Positions 37,701 to 48,699 are shown, counted from the stretch's first letter. The stretch is DNA of 64,000 nucleotides from Ahaetulla prasina (GCF_028640845.1 NC_080539.1:364871016-364935015), one strand, 5' to 3'. Made by a program: numbers and translations. Notes: generated by a model from the sequence alone, not told the origin.

Positions 37701-40700
37701 CTATGTCCATGGGTGAAATAACTCCTCTGTTTTGGGAAGGAAGGGGGGGTTCAGCTCAAAGCCAAAAACAGATGGCTTTTTTATTAATATCTGACCCATT
37801 TCTTTTAATGAAACAGCTCTTCTAAACTCTTACTTTCAGCCAGAGCTGTTGTTTTGTTGGGAGTAGTTGCAGTTCTCTTCAACATGCAGGAATTCAAGCA
37901 GTTACTGGGGAGCAAGAATGTGGAGCTTTGGTGGGAAAGGAGCAGTTGGTTACTAGAGTTGAAACTTCATTTTCCCAGGGAGGGAGCCTAAGTCCAAGGG
38001 ATGGGGATTGGGGGGTGGGGGGAATGGAATCACTGTGTGGCTTTTAGTGTCCTGGAGTACTGAGTCTTGTTTTGTCAGTTGCAGGAAGAATTCCACTGCA
38101 TTCCCTTCCATGGCAGGCATAGAAGGAAAGAGGAAAGGGAAAGGGAAAGGAAAGGAAAAGAAAAGGAAGGAAAAATGGGAAGGAAGGAGAGGGAAAGAGA
38201 AAGGGAAGGAAAGAGGGAAAGGGAAAAAAGAAAAGAAAAGGAGAAAGGAGAAAGGAAGGGGAAGGGAAAGGGAAAATGGGAAGGAGGGAAAGGGAAGGGA
38301 GAAAGAGAAGGAAAGAGGGGAAGGAAAAAAGGAAGGAAAGAAGAAGAGAAGAGAAAGGGAAAATGGGAAGGAAAGGAAAGGAAAAGGAGGAAGGGAAGAG
38401 GGAAAGGAAAAAAGGAAGGAAGGAAGAAGGAAGGAAGAGGAAGGAAAATGGGAAGGAAAGGAAAGGAAGGAAGGAGGAAGGAAGAGGAAAGGAAAGGAAG
38501 GAAAGGAGGAGAAGGAAAGGAAGAGGAAAGGAAAAGAAGGAAGAAGAAGATAAGGAAGGGGAAATGGGAAGGAAAGAGGAAAGGAAAGGAAGGAAAGGAG
38601 GAAGGAAGGGGAAAATGGGAAAGAGGAAAGGAAAAAGAAGGAAAGAAGAAGATGAGGAAAAGGGAAAATGGGAAGGAAGGAAAGGAAAGGAAAAGGAGAA
38701 AGGAAAAGGAAAAAAGGAAGGAAAGGAAGAGAAGGGAAAGGGGAAATGGGAAAGAGAAAGGAAAAAGAAGGAAAGAAAAAGATAAGGGAAAGGGAAAATG
38801 GGAAGAAAGGGAAGGGAAGGAAAAGGAGGAAGGGAAGGGAAGAGGGAAAGGAAAAAAGGAAGGAAAGAAGGAGAAGTGAAGGGAAAGGGAAAATGGAAAG
38901 GAAAGGAAAGGAAAAGGAGGAAGGGAAGAGGGAAAGGAAAGGAATTTAATGTGGATTATAGGACAGAGGGAAGGGAAGGGAAGGGAGATGAGATGTGAGG
39001 TGGAATCCAGAAAGAACATTTGAAGTGTGAATTCAAAATCACCACAGCAACTTAGGAAAAATGGAGGAGCTGAGATGAAAGCATAATGAATAGAGTGAAT
39101 GCCAGTAGGCTGGATTCCAAAATGGGTCATTAAAATGGAATTTCACTTTATAAAGGCTGGCACATGCATGTGGTTGGTGTGTATTGCACTTTGCACAATA
39201 ACGTGATCAATGCCTCAAGGCTAATCTGAGCCTAGAGCAAAACTCCAGAATGGGAGACTTATACAAAAATTATTTCCCTGTATTTTAATAAATTTTGTCG
39301 ACCTTGGAAGTATCTAAATATTAGCTACAAGCATCCTGGAGCCTTGGTGGTTTGCACATGTTAGACTAGCCAAACTTGGATTGTAGTTCAACGTGTTTTG
39401 TGAATCAGACTATTATAGTAAGCCCTACTCAGGTTCCTTTGTTTAGATGCAGGATTTAATGTAAACACAAACCCTCTGGTTTTTTAACCTTGGTACAGTG
39501 TATGATGCGAACCCAACCATTGTGCGGCTTAGCTCAATCAAAATCAAAGCCAAAGGAAAGATTTATGTCAAGCCCAAAAGGCAATAGAATAAAATATCTG
39601 CTTAATTTGGTTGGATCGATTTTCTATAGTGGTGTTTCTCAACTTGTACCTTGCTCAATAGTAGTACCTGTGAGAGGGATCTTGGAATCTGTCGTGTCCC
39701 ACTCCTCCGCTGACGGGGAAGTCCGTATCAGGCGTGCCTCTGCAGCTCTGCCAAAGTCCTAGCAAAGTCCTCAAGGCAGGCAGGAAACCAGAAAGTGACT
39801 TCAGCAATATAAGGTAGACTTTGCCTGACTCAGAGAATGCCAGAAAGCAGATCCTTTATATAGGCCATGGGGTGTGGCTCCATGACTCAGCACTTATCCA
39901 GGCCTGCCCCTCCCTTCCTTCTATTGATGCCGCCTATCAATTCTCCTGAAGCGAGGGTCGCTCCAGCTGTTGGTAATTGACCTTCCTCAGGCTCACATGC
40001 TGTGGGGGCAGGAGAGGGGTCTAGTTGCTCCGTTTGTCTGGGCATGGAGCCAGGGCTGGGGGCTGGAAGCACTTCTTCTTCCTCAGCCTGTCTGGGCATG
40101 GTGCCAGGGCTGGGGCCTGGAGGCATGCCAGGACATTCCTCAGCGTTCGGAAGGAGATAAGAAGAGCCCAGCTGCGGGGAAAGCGAACGAGACACAACGA
40201 GACACAACAGAGTCCTAGTGGACAACCATTTAGATATGAGCCAGCAGCATGCAGCAGCTGCCAAAAAAGCCAACACAGTTCTGGGCTGCATAAACAGAGG
40301 GATAGAATCAAGATCATGTGAAGTGTTAATACCACTTTATAATGCCTTGGTAAGGCCACACTTGGAATACTGCATTCAGTTTTGGTCACCACGATGTAAA
40401 AAAGATGTGGAGACTCTAGAAAGAGTGCAGAGAAGAGCAACAAAGATGAATAGGGGGCTGGAGGCTAAAACATATGAAGAACAGTTGCAGGAACTGGGTA
40501 TGTCTAGTTTAATGAAAAGGACTAGGGAGACCTGATAGCAGTGTTCCAATATCTCAGGGGTTGCCGCAAAGAAGAGGGAGTCAAGCTATTCTCCAAAGCA
40601 CCTGAAGGCAGGACAAGAAGCAATGGGTGGAAACTAATCAATGAGAGAAGCAATCTAGAACTAAGGAGAAATTTCCTGACAGTTAGAACAATTAATCAGT

Positions 40701-42751
40701 GGAACAACTTGCCTGCGGAAGTTGTGATTGCTCCAACAATGGAAATTTTTAAGAAAATGTTGGATAACCATTTGTCTGAAATGGTGTGGGGTTTCCTGCC
40801 TGGGCAGGGGGTTGGATTAGAAGACCTCCAAGGTCCCTTCCAACTCTATTATTATTATAATAACTTTAGCCATTTTAAGATGTGTGGACTTCCCAGAATT
40901 CCCCAACCAGCTTGTTCACTGCAGAATCCTGGGAATTGGAGTCCACACATCTTAAAGCTGTCAAGATTGAGAAATCAGTATTTCTAGGCAGGTGAAGAAA
41001 CATTTGCAAGAAAATGACCAAGTCAACTCACAGGCCAATCATAAACTAGATGTATTCTCCACTATTGGACTAATGCCCCCAAAATCTTGATTTCACCCTT
41101 GTGTTCTTTTTTTTTTGTTAGGTATTTATTTAAAACATTTATATAGCCACCCATCTTATAACCAACTCTGAGTGACTCCCAATCATTTGTTATATCTGAT
41201 CAAGTAGATTTAAAAGGTTGTTAGTGTCTCTTGATTGACAGCATAGGGTATCCAAAGGTACAGTAGTGGCAAAAATTGTGAAAACCTTTTGGGAAAAGTG
41301 TATTTTTGAGGTTTGATGGCTAATAACACCACTTTTTTTTTGGAGCTTCAAGATAATCATATTCCACTGCTGGAATGGCCTGGGAATAGCCCTGATCTTA
41401 ATCCTATTGAAAATCTATGAAACCAACTGAAGAAACTTGTTAGTCAGAAGCGACCCAGCAATAAAACCCAATTAATAGAAGCAATCATTCCATCTTGGTT
41501 TCACATTATAACAGCTGCAGAACTAAAAGACTTGGTTCACTCCATGGGAAGACGTTGTAAGGCTGTAATTCCTGCTAAAGGTTAGCCAACTATTAACTGA
41601 CATGGCGATAAGTTTTTTCTATAGTGATCACTTTTGTGTATCTTGTTTTTTTCTACATGTTTCACTTTTCTCCTTTATATTGTAACTGCTATACTAATAG
41701 CAAATCCTTCATAAAAGTTATTGCATTACACTCGCAATTAAATTATCTTTCCATTGATATATAATGTTATGGTAGTACTCCAAAAAAAAGAAGAAGCTGG
41801 TGTTATTAGCTAGTTTTAGAAAATACACTTTTCCCAAAAGGTTTCCACAACTTTGGCCACTACTGTGTACTACCCCACTCAGCAAAGCAGAGGTCAATAC
41901 AACTTGGCTTAGCACAAGAAATAGAATAGAATAGAATAGAATAGAATAGAATAGAATAGAATAGAATAGAATAGAATTTTTTTATTGGCCAAGTGTGATT
42001 GGACACACAAGGAATTTGTCTTGGTGCATACGCTCTCAGTGTACATAAAAGAAAAGATACCTTCATCAAGGTACAACACTTACAACACTTAATGATAGTC
42101 ATAGGGTACAAATGTATCACTTGTTAATGATACAACATTTAATGATAGTCATAGGCTACAAATAAGCAATCAGGAAACAATATCAGTATAAATCGTAAGG
42201 ATACCAGCAACAAAGTTACAGTCATAAGTGGAAGGAGATGGGTGATGGGAATGATGAGAAGATTACTAGTAGTGCAGATTTAGTTAGATTTAATTTAGAA
42301 ATTAACCCACGTTACATCCTCAGCGCCAACTAAGTACCCAGTTCCGAAAGTGCCACCCTCAAGAAAAGCCTCCGAGACCCCCGATCGTTTTGAACAGGGG
42401 ACCTTCTGTGGCTTCGGGGCTCCCTGGGAGAAGAGAGCAGGCAGGGACACCCTCGCATACGCACCTCTCGCTGCCCAGCGCGCCCCCCGAGGCAGCGCAC
42501 CGCTCGGCGCCGCAGTAGCCGTGCAGGAGGCTCAGGAGCAGGCAGCTCAGGCTGAGCACCAAGCCGAGCGAGGCCAGGCCGGCCGAGATCGGGCGCAGGA
42601 GAGCGCGGAGCCGCTGGGGCAGGTCGCGGTTGCCGTCGGTGCCTCCTTGGATCTGGAAAAGCAGCATCGAGGCCAGCACGGCCACCAAGCCCGAAGCGGT
42701 GCCCAAGAGCATCAGCGCGCCCAAGGCGCGGTGCCCGTATTGGGAGAGCAT
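34278..42751 (-). CDS. TMEM221: TMEM221, predicted four-span membrane protein (3 exons)
   Basis: Joined minus-strand exons 42751-42465, 36517-36432 and 34780-34278 give 876 nt and 291 residues, the length I recall for human TMEM221. Borders: GAGAG|GTGCGT, CACAG|AGGC, CAG|GTGAG, CTCCAG|CC, all in phase. Hydrophobic segments lie at about 9-31, 55-76, 107-132 and 138-160. Recognised motifs are LLHGYC.AE.C at the end of exon 1 and [20 protein letters not shown] spanning exon 2. The last ~130 residues are hydrophilic and Ser/Thr-rich, presumably cytoplasmic. The family has no established biochemical function that I know of. The gene is convergent with BORCS8; in human it lies about 2 Mb away within 19p13.11. 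Symbol assigned from motif and exon-structure memory. Confidence 0.85.
34853..35118 (+). mobile_element. tRNA-derived SINE (family A), TMEM221 intron 2
   Basis: GGGCCTCTGGTGGCTCTACA head, GCCGCCCTGAGTCTTCGGAG tail, A-rich end. Confidence 0.8.
35230..35618. mobile_element. Mariner-type MITE, TMEM221 intron 2
   Basis: CAGTAGTCCTCTACTTACAA start; TTTTGGTCACGTGATCAAAA inside; long palindromic design. Confidence 0.7.
35751..36080. mobile_element. hAT-like element (GTGATGGCGAACC termini)
   Basis: CCGTGATGGCGAACCT...GTTTCGCCATCACTG; flanks ACATAGAT (35743-35750) and ACATAGAC (36081-36088). Confidence 0.75.
36174..36294. mobile_element. hAT-type palindromic MITE with perfect 8-bp duplication
   Basis: 121-bp palindrome flanked by TTTTAAAG at 36166-36173 and 36295-36302; 130 bp downstream of TMEM221 exon 2 in transcript direction. 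Confidence 0.88.
36432..36517 (-). CDS. TMEM221: TMEM221 exon 2
   Basis: 86 nt between ATGTCACAG and CAG|GTGAGTAG. It encodes [20 protein letters not shown] then CAVLAYLA, the start of the third membrane span. A solo LTR begins only 58 bp upstream of it (36575-37179). Confidence 0.88.
36575..37179 (-). mobile_element. Solo LTR, TMEM221 intron 1
   Basis: TGTTGTGACCC...ACCACAGCA, same family as 1862-2558 and 18535-19141; 58 bp upstream of exon 2. Same sense as TMEM221. Open frames within it are LTR sequence. Confidence 0.72.
37247..37609. mobile_element. Mariner-type MITE, TMEM221 intron 1
   Basis: CAGACAGTCCTCAACATACC to CAAGGACTCCTTAT; shares the GCACTGAAAAAAGTGACTTA block. Confidence 0.65.
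38124..38992 (+). repeat. ~870-bp polypurine (GGAAA-type) tract
   Basis: Almost only A and G; the sole regular interruption is AAAATGGGAA recurring at irregular spacing of about 40-120 bp. Long open frames in several phases on both strands (Lys/Glu/Gly or Ser/Phe/Pro) are composition artefacts. Confidence 0.95.
39640..40850 (+). mobile_element. CR1 LINE 3' portion interrupted by a solo LTR
   Basis: After the LTR (39690-40209): [89 protein letters not shown]. One frameshift near 40530. It ends near GACCTCCAAGGTCCCTTCCA. Left piece ends GTGAGAGGGATCTTGGAATC. Confidence 0.85.
39690..40209. mobile_element. Solo LTR inside CR1
   Basis: TGTCGTGTCCC...GACACAACA; flanks GAATC (39685-39689) and GAGTC (40210-40214). 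TATA-like TTTATATAGGCC near 39857. Confidence 0.75.
40865..40975. mobile_element. hAT palindrome remnant
   Basis: TTAAGATGTGTGGACTTCCC...GGAGTCCACACATCTTAAAG with eroded ends. Confidence 0.6.
41261..41865 (+). mobile_element. Deleted Tc1-like transposon
   Basis: Inverted ends of about 70 bp (CAGTAGTGGCAAAAATTGTG / reverse complement CAGTAGTGGCCAAAGTTGTG) after a TA. The interior keeps only the transposase C-terminal part with frameshifts: a decayed [11 protein letters not shown] motif (around the last Asp/Glu catalytic residue) and [13 protein letters not shown]. Confidence 0.85.
41919..42330 (-). mobile_element. CR1-L3 (Snake1-type) 3' end with (AATAG)n
   Basis: About 11 AATAG units (41922-41978) then the conserved 3' end; a ~45-bp stretch containing ACTTAATGATAGTCATAGG is duplicated near 42090-42160. 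Confidence 0.82.
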
Positions 42752-43090
42752 TGGGAAGCCGGGCCGAGAGGGAGAACGAAGGGACCGCGGCAGAAAGTTC
42801 GGCTCAAACTTTTCCCCAAAAGTTGCGTCGAGGCGGCAGCTTTTGGAGAGGGAAGAGGGCGCGGCCGAAGTGAGCGGCTGCGCGGGGAGAAGGGGGCTGA
42901 GTGCCGGGGGATCCGACTCGCCGCTCGGTCCAATTGAGCCCCGGATCCTATCGCCGACTTCATCCTCCGCCGCTAAAAACCCCGGTTTGGGCCAAACGCC
43001 GCCGTCCCCGCGCTGAAAGGCAGCGCAGAAACAAACCCGATCGTGGCTTGAGTCGGTGAGCGCTTCGATGCGCCGGTGATGCGCTCAGCC
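42370..43090 (-). promoter_or_regulatory. TMEM221: TMEM221 CpG-rich promoter and 5' UTR
   Basis: Many CG dinucleotides over about 700 bp spanning exon 1 and upstream, in sharp contrast to the AT-rich repeats around it. This is typical of a vertebrate CpG-island promoter. The start site is unknown, probably between 42760 and 43090. Confidence 0.65.
42465..42751 (-). CDS. TMEM221: TMEM221 exon 1 coding part
   Basis: 287 nt from the ATG to donor GAGAG|GTGCGT. It encodes the first two membrane spans and the loop with [11 protein letters not shown]. It is CpG-rich, unlike the later exons. Confidence 0.86.
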
Positions 43091-43364
43091 CCTTTAAGAG
43101 CTGCGGTTCCCAGTGAAGCTCCACTCAGCTTTAATTCAGTTTTTTTGATGCCCGGAAAAAAATGGTGCATAAGTGCACCTGCGTGCCTACAGTCCCTGTC
43201 CTAATATTCCTTTTTTACTTACTCTTTTCATGTATCCAAATTAGGTTTATACTTTTACCTGGTATCTTATATATGATTGACAAAAATAACTAAATAAATA
43301 ACTAAATAAATAATTTTTTTAAAAAAATAATGCTAGCAGGATAAGAAAGCTTCTAACTGGGGCT

Positions 43365-43697
43365 TATAGCAATAGCACTTAGACTTATATACAGCTTTGC
43401 AGCCCTCTCAAAGGCCGGGGTCTCCAACCTTGGCAACTTTTAAGACTTGTGGACTTCAACTCCAGCTTTGCTGGCTGAGGAACTCTGGGAGTTGAAGTCC
43501 ACAAGTTGCCAAGGTTGGAGACCTCTGCTCTAAGGGGTTTACACAGTCAGCCTCTTGCCCCCAACAATCTGGGTCCTCATTTTACCCACCTCGGAAGGAA
43601 TGGAAGGCTGAGTCAACCTTGAAGCCGGTCAGGATCGAACCCCCTGGCAGTCAGCAGAATTAGCCTGCATTCTAATCAGTGGGCCACCACGGTTCAT
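43365..43697 (-). mobile_element. tRNA-SINE (family B) split by an hAT palindrome
   Basis: Minus-strand SINE body at 43365-43416 and 43529-43697 (GGATCGAACCCCCTGG B-box side); the palindrome at 43417-43528 has CTCAAAGG/CTCTAAGG flanks. Confidence 0.72.
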
Positions 43698-43705
43698 ATC
43701 TGGGT

Positions 43706-44018
43706 AGTCCTTAACTTATGATCTCACTTATGATCGCAGAATTTCTGTTGCTAAGTGAGATATTTGTTAACAAGAGTTTTTGTCCGTTTTACAACCTTTC
43801 TTGCGAAGGTTGTGAAGTGAATCGCTGCGGTTGTTGAGTTAGTCAGACGGTTGTTAAGTCAATCTGGTTTCCCCGTTGACTTTGCTTATCAGAAGGTTGC
43901 AAAAGATCCCAGGACAATGCAACCGTCATAACTGTGAATCAGTTGCCAAGCGTCCGCATTTTGATCACATCACCATGGGGATGAACTGAATGAACTGTTG
44001 TAAATCAAGGACTACCTG
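43706..44018. mobile_element. Mariner-type MITE
   Basis: GGTAGTCCTTAACTTATGAT to CAAGGACTACCTG. Confidence 0.68.
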
Positions 44019-44228
44019 TACTGATAGTCCTTGATTTGCGAATATGACAGCAATGATAAAATATGAACCAGTTTACTACCGGTTTGCTGGCTGCGCACCA
44101 CGCACCAAATGCAAGATGCACACACCCAGTGCACGCCAAAAGGAGGCATGGGGTAAGTAGAACACGCGGGGCTGTGTATGATCAGCTGTAGTGCGCGATC
44201 TTTTTTTACTTTTAAAAGCATTTTTTTA

Positions 44229-44326
44229 ACAACCTATTTGGCCAAAGAGGTTATAAAAAAACGCTTTTAGACACTAGACAACCTATTTGGCCAAAGAGGT
44301 TATAAAAAAACGCTTTTAGACACTAG
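44229..44326 (+). repeat. Perfect 49-bp tandem duplication
   Basis: ACAACCTATTTGGCCAAAGA...CACTAG occurs twice back to back (44229-44277, 44278-44326). Confidence 0.92.
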
Positions 44327-44660
44327 ACACAAGAACAGTTTTTTCCCAAAGGCCATCACTCTGCTAAACAAATAATTCCCTCAACACTGTCAGACTATTT
44401 ACTGAATCTGCACTACTATTAATCTTCTCATCGTTCCCATCACCAATCTCTTTCCACTTATGACTGTATGACTATAACTTGTTGCTGGCAATCCTTATGA
44501 TTTATATTGATATATTGATCATCAATTGTGTTGTAAATGTTGTACCTTGATGAATGTATCTTTTCTTTTATGTACACTGAGAGCATATGCACCAAGACAA
44601 ATTCCTTGTGTGTCCAATCACACTTGGCCAATAAAAAATTCTATTCTATTCTATTCTAAA
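44326..44660 (+). mobile_element. CR1-L3 (Snake1-type) 3' end with short (ATTCT)n
   Basis: CAAGAACAGTTTTTTCCCAA and CTTTTATGTACACTGAGAGC blocks then four ATTCT units. Confidence 0.8.
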
Positions 44661-46024
44661 AGTAAAAAAAAGGCTCTGACAATCGCGTGGCTCAGCTGTG
44701 ATCGTTAGAGCCTCTTTTTTTACCTTTTAAAAGCATATTTTTAAGAAGCAGCAAGCAGGGAAGTGGGCAACTGGACATTGGGTGGGCATGGGGGGGATTT
44801 TTGCTACTGGTTCTTCGAAGCATCTGCCGCCATCACTACCGGATCGCGCGATCCGGTCCGAACCGGGAGCATTTCACCCCTGTATGACAGTCTTTAAGCA
44901 CATTTTCCCCAACGGGCAAACTTCTGCTGCAAATCAGAAGTAAATGCCGGTGACCAGCAAAAAAAATTGTCGTATATCATGGTCCCAGGTGAAAGTGGGA
45001 TGCTGCAAATGGCTGTAAAATGTGGGCTGGTTTCCAGGTGCCCCAAAAGAGATCTTGTGACCGCAGCGCCCTCTCCCCCCAGCCACCATAACTTTGAACC
45101 CAAGTCATAAATAATTATGTGGAGGTGCATAACTCATAACTTTGAATGATCGCCAGTGACCGGTCATAAATCAAGAACTTCCTGTGTTTCACAAGCACAG
45201 CAAATGTGTGGACTTCAGTTCCCAGAATTCCCCAGGCATGTCCATACATCTTAAAGTTGCTGAGAAGAAATATTGTCATAAACTACTTCAAAGGGCGTTG
45301 ATAATACTGCACACACTCACACACAAATTTCTCTTTTTTTTTTTTTTGGCTAGTGTTTTATTCATTTCTTTCTTGGAAGGTGTTCATAGCTATGCAAAGC
45401 AGAGCAATAGCAAATCGGGGAAATGATAAATCTAGCTAAATCAAGTTTACACCACCACAACTTACTCGCTGCCGATCTTCCTCTCCATGCTTCCATACGT
45501 TTCCTGTTGTTCTTCTCACCTCTCTTCTTCTGAGGAACTCAGCAAGTTCATCTAACCACAATTTTCTCGGTTCTCGACCAACTCATTCCTCCTTTCGAGG
45601 CTGCAGTTCGAATCTTATTCATTCTCTCTTTATGACCCACCCACACTGAAATTTTATTTTACTAAGGCTTCTTTGTACACAAAGCCACACCGTCGCATTC
45701 TTGTGCCTTTCTCTTCCTATTTTATCACATACACTTAAGTTATTTTCACACTGCCCAGCTCTCGTTTCTGTGCACCAAAAACACGTTGTCCTTCTTTGCT
45801 TTCCTTATCAAACTTCGGGCAGGAAAGCAGAACGAAAAATGGATAAATATAGATACCACTGACCGAGAGAACAGGAAACCCAGCACTTTCAGAACCAAAG
45901 TGGCAGCTGAAGGTCACAATCTTATTCATGTTTAGTCGGCTTTGCTACGAGTTGAGTGCAAGGTGTATTCTCTATAACTGGACATTCTATGACAGTCATG
46001 TTGTGCCCTTCTTTAGACAGGTTT

Positions 46025-47010
46025 ACAGGTAGTTCTTGACTTAAAACCATTTGCTTAGTGACTGTTGAAAATTACAAAGTTCCATCGAGGATCTGTATAC
46101 TGCACGAGTCAAAAAGAGGGCTGTGAAAATATTTACAGATCCCTCACATCCTGGACATAAACTATTTCAACTCGTACCCTCAAAACGACGCTATAGAGCA
46201 CTGCACACCAGAACAACTAGACATAAGAACTGTTTTTTCCCAAATGCCATCACTCTGCTAAACAAATAATTCCCCCAACACTGTCAAACTATTTACTAAA
46301 TCTGCACTACTATTAATCTTCTCATTGTTCACATCACCCATCTCCTCCGACTGTAACCTTGTTGCTGGTATCCTTACGATTTATATTGACTGTTTCCTAA
46401 TATGATCTGATTGCTTATTTGTTCCCTATGACTATCATTAAGAGTCGTACTTTATGATTCTTGACAAATGTATCTTTTCTTTTATGTATCCTTGTGTATT
46501 TATGTACACAAATACCTTGTTTGTCCAATCACACTTGGCCAATAAAGAATTCTATTCTATTCTATTCTATTCTATTCTATTCTATTCTATTCTATTCTAT
46601 TCTATTCTATTCTATTCTATTCTAATTCTACAACAGTACTGAAGAAAGTGACTTGCGACCCGTCCTTACATTTACGACCATTGTGGCATCCCCAGGTTAT
46701 CATGATCACATGATTAAAATTCAGCCGCTTGGCAACCGGTATGTACTTATCATGGTTGCAGTGCCCTGGGGTCATGTGATCATCATTTGCAATCTTCCCA
46801 GAAGCTTCTGAGAAACAAAATCAGGGAAGGGGGGAGAGTTGGATTTGCTTAACAACTGAATGATTAACTTAAAAATTGCAGTGATTCGCTTAACAGCTAT
46901 GGCAAAAAAAAAATGTAAAATCAGGTGTAATTCAATTGCCAGCTGCCTTGCTTTGCAGTGGAAAACTGGTCTCAGTTGAGGTCATAAATTGAGGCCTTTC
47001 TGTGTTGGAA
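46025..47010. mobile_element. Mariner-type MITE interrupted by a CR1-L3 LINE
   Basis: MITE left end at 46025-46084 and the rest from about 46626; the LINE is between. Confidence 0.7.
46085..46625 (+). mobile_element. CR1-L3 (Snake1-type) 3' end with (ATTCT)n
   Basis: The ORF remnant IEDLYTARVKKRAVKIF and PSHPGHKLFQLVPSKRRYRA is readable, then the 3' UTR and about 15 ATTCT units. Confidence 0.85.
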
Positions 47011-47469
47011 CTCATCGTTGAAATGTATTTCTATGCAACAACTACAGGAGTATTCAGCCAGTAGATGGCAGTATTTACAAGTTTGGATCCATGGTATATA
47101 CTCTATGCTCTTGTTCTGAATAGAGTTTCCAATTTCCTGTTACAGTTATATAGTTGAACAGTAAAGCACATGGTGACTGTGCCCTTTGTTTGTTCTGTGG
47201 TGCTTTATATAAATAGAATCTCTAACATTCTGTAAATCAATATTATTTATTTATTTATTCATGTATTCATTTATTTCATTTATGCTACCCCTTGCACCAG
47301 AAGACCCCAATACTATACTGTAACAAGTCCAAGAATATCCTAAAAAAAGGCAAACTTCTTCTACACTGTTGCTAATAAAACTGCACATCCATGTCAAATT
47401 GTCATGGTTGAGCTCAACTCAAAAGGAACGTTCCCTGAACGGATGTGTTATTCAAAAAGCCATTTATAG

Positions 47470-47583
47470 CAGGAGTCTCCAACCTTGGCAACTTTAAGAC
47501 CTGTGGACTTCAACTCCCAGAATTCCTCAGCCAGCAAAGTTGAAGTCCACAAGTCTTAAAGTTTCCAAGGTTGGAGACCCCTG
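47470..47583. mobile_element. hAT-type palindromic MITE
   Basis: CAGGAGTCTCCAACC...GGTTGGAGACCCCTG, with a shortened loop. Confidence 0.78.
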
Positions 47584-47761
47584 ATCTAGAGTCATTCCAA
47601 CAATGAGATGGGTGATCATGGGGATGCCACAAAGGTCGTACGTACAAGGACTGGTCATAAGTCATATTTTTCAGTGCTGTTGTAACTTTGAACAGTCACT
47701 AGAAATGATTGTAAGCTGAAGACTACCTATATGTCCTATATATAAATATACACTGCCTATA

Positions 47762-48255
47762 TACACTGAGCAGAGGTGGCACAGTGGTTAGAATGCAGTA
47801 CTGCAGGCTACTTCTGCTAATGGCTGCCTGCCTGCAATTTAGCAGTTTGAATCTCACCAGGCTCAAGGTTGACTCAGCCTTCCATAGCAATAGAAATAGC
47901 AATAGCACTTAGACTTATATACCGCTTCATAGTGCTTTTACAGCCCTCTCTAAGCGGTTTACAGAGTCAGCCTATTGCCTCCAACAATCTGGTTCCTCAT
48001 TTTGCTGACCTCGGAAGGATGGAAGGCTGAGTCAACCTTGAGCCTGGTGAGATTCGATCTGCCAAACTGCTGGCAGCCAGTGATCAGCAGAAGTAGCCTG
48101 CACTACTGCACTCTAACCACTGCGCCACCGCGGCTCCATCCTTCCGAGGTGGGTAAAATGAGGACCCAGATTGTTGGGGCCAATATGCTGACCGCTTCAA
48201 GAGGGCTGCAAAAGCACTGTGAAGTGGTATATAAGTTTAAGTACTATTGCTATAT
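47762..48255. mobile_element. Cluster of tRNA-SINE (family B) copies
   Basis: Plus-strand head 47762-47883 (GGTGGCACAGTGGTTAGAAT), then a full minus-strand copy 47885-48136 (its head reads GAGCCGCGGTGGCGCAGTGG), then a plus-strand 3' part to 48255. A-box and B-box-like sequences are intact in the middle copy. Confidence 0.78.
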
Positions 48256-48492
48256 ATCCTGGGCACCTAGCAAAATGTTTAAAAACAAGACCGACAACTA
48301 GAAAGTTTAAAACATAGACTAAAATGAATACTAAGACTATTGATGACTTTGAACTTTAGGGTTGGAGAAGTCAAGAAAACAAACAAGCAGAATACAGAAC
48401 ATATCAACCCAGAGTAGATACAGATCAAATGACCAAACTCAAATTATCCTAGTTAGTTTGGACATGTTTTGTGAAGGCCCAGGTTTCCAGAG

Positions 48493-48611
48493 CAGAGGTC
48501 TCCAACCTTGGTCCCTTTAAGACTTGTGGACTTCAACTCCCAGAGTTCTCTGGGAGTTCTCTGGGAGATGAAGTCCACAAGTCTTAAAGGGACCAAGGTT
48601 GGAGACTCTTG
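48493..48611. mobile_element. hAT-type palindromic MITE
   Basis: CAGAGGTCTCCAACC...GGTTGGAGACTCTTG; flanks TTCCAGAG (48485-48492) and TTCTAGAG (48612-48619). Confidence 0.82.
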
Positions 48612-48699
48612 TTCTAGAGAGTGCTTTGCTATTAAGAAAGGTGAAAGGAAAGAGAAAAAGAGGACAACCAGCAGGATGCAGTCAGTTATGGAGGTGATG

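Larger units (their letters stand above)
44055..44881. mobile_element. hAT-like element interrupted by a CR1-L3 3' end
   Basis: ACTACCGGTTTGCTGG at left and ACCGGATCGCGCGATCCGGT with GCATTTCACCCCTG at right are parts of the CAGGGGTGAAAT family; the LINE (44326-44660) lies inside. Confidence 0.6.

Noticed and set aside
38067..39130. Long open frames (up to 351 codons) of Lys/Glu/Gly or Ser/Phe/Pro
   Set aside because: They lie in a low-complexity purine tract and are open in several phases on both strands; no domain or splice context.
47885..48136. tRNA-like A and B boxes
   Set aside because: They head a dispersed SINE with a long 3' body; no complete cloverleaf gene.
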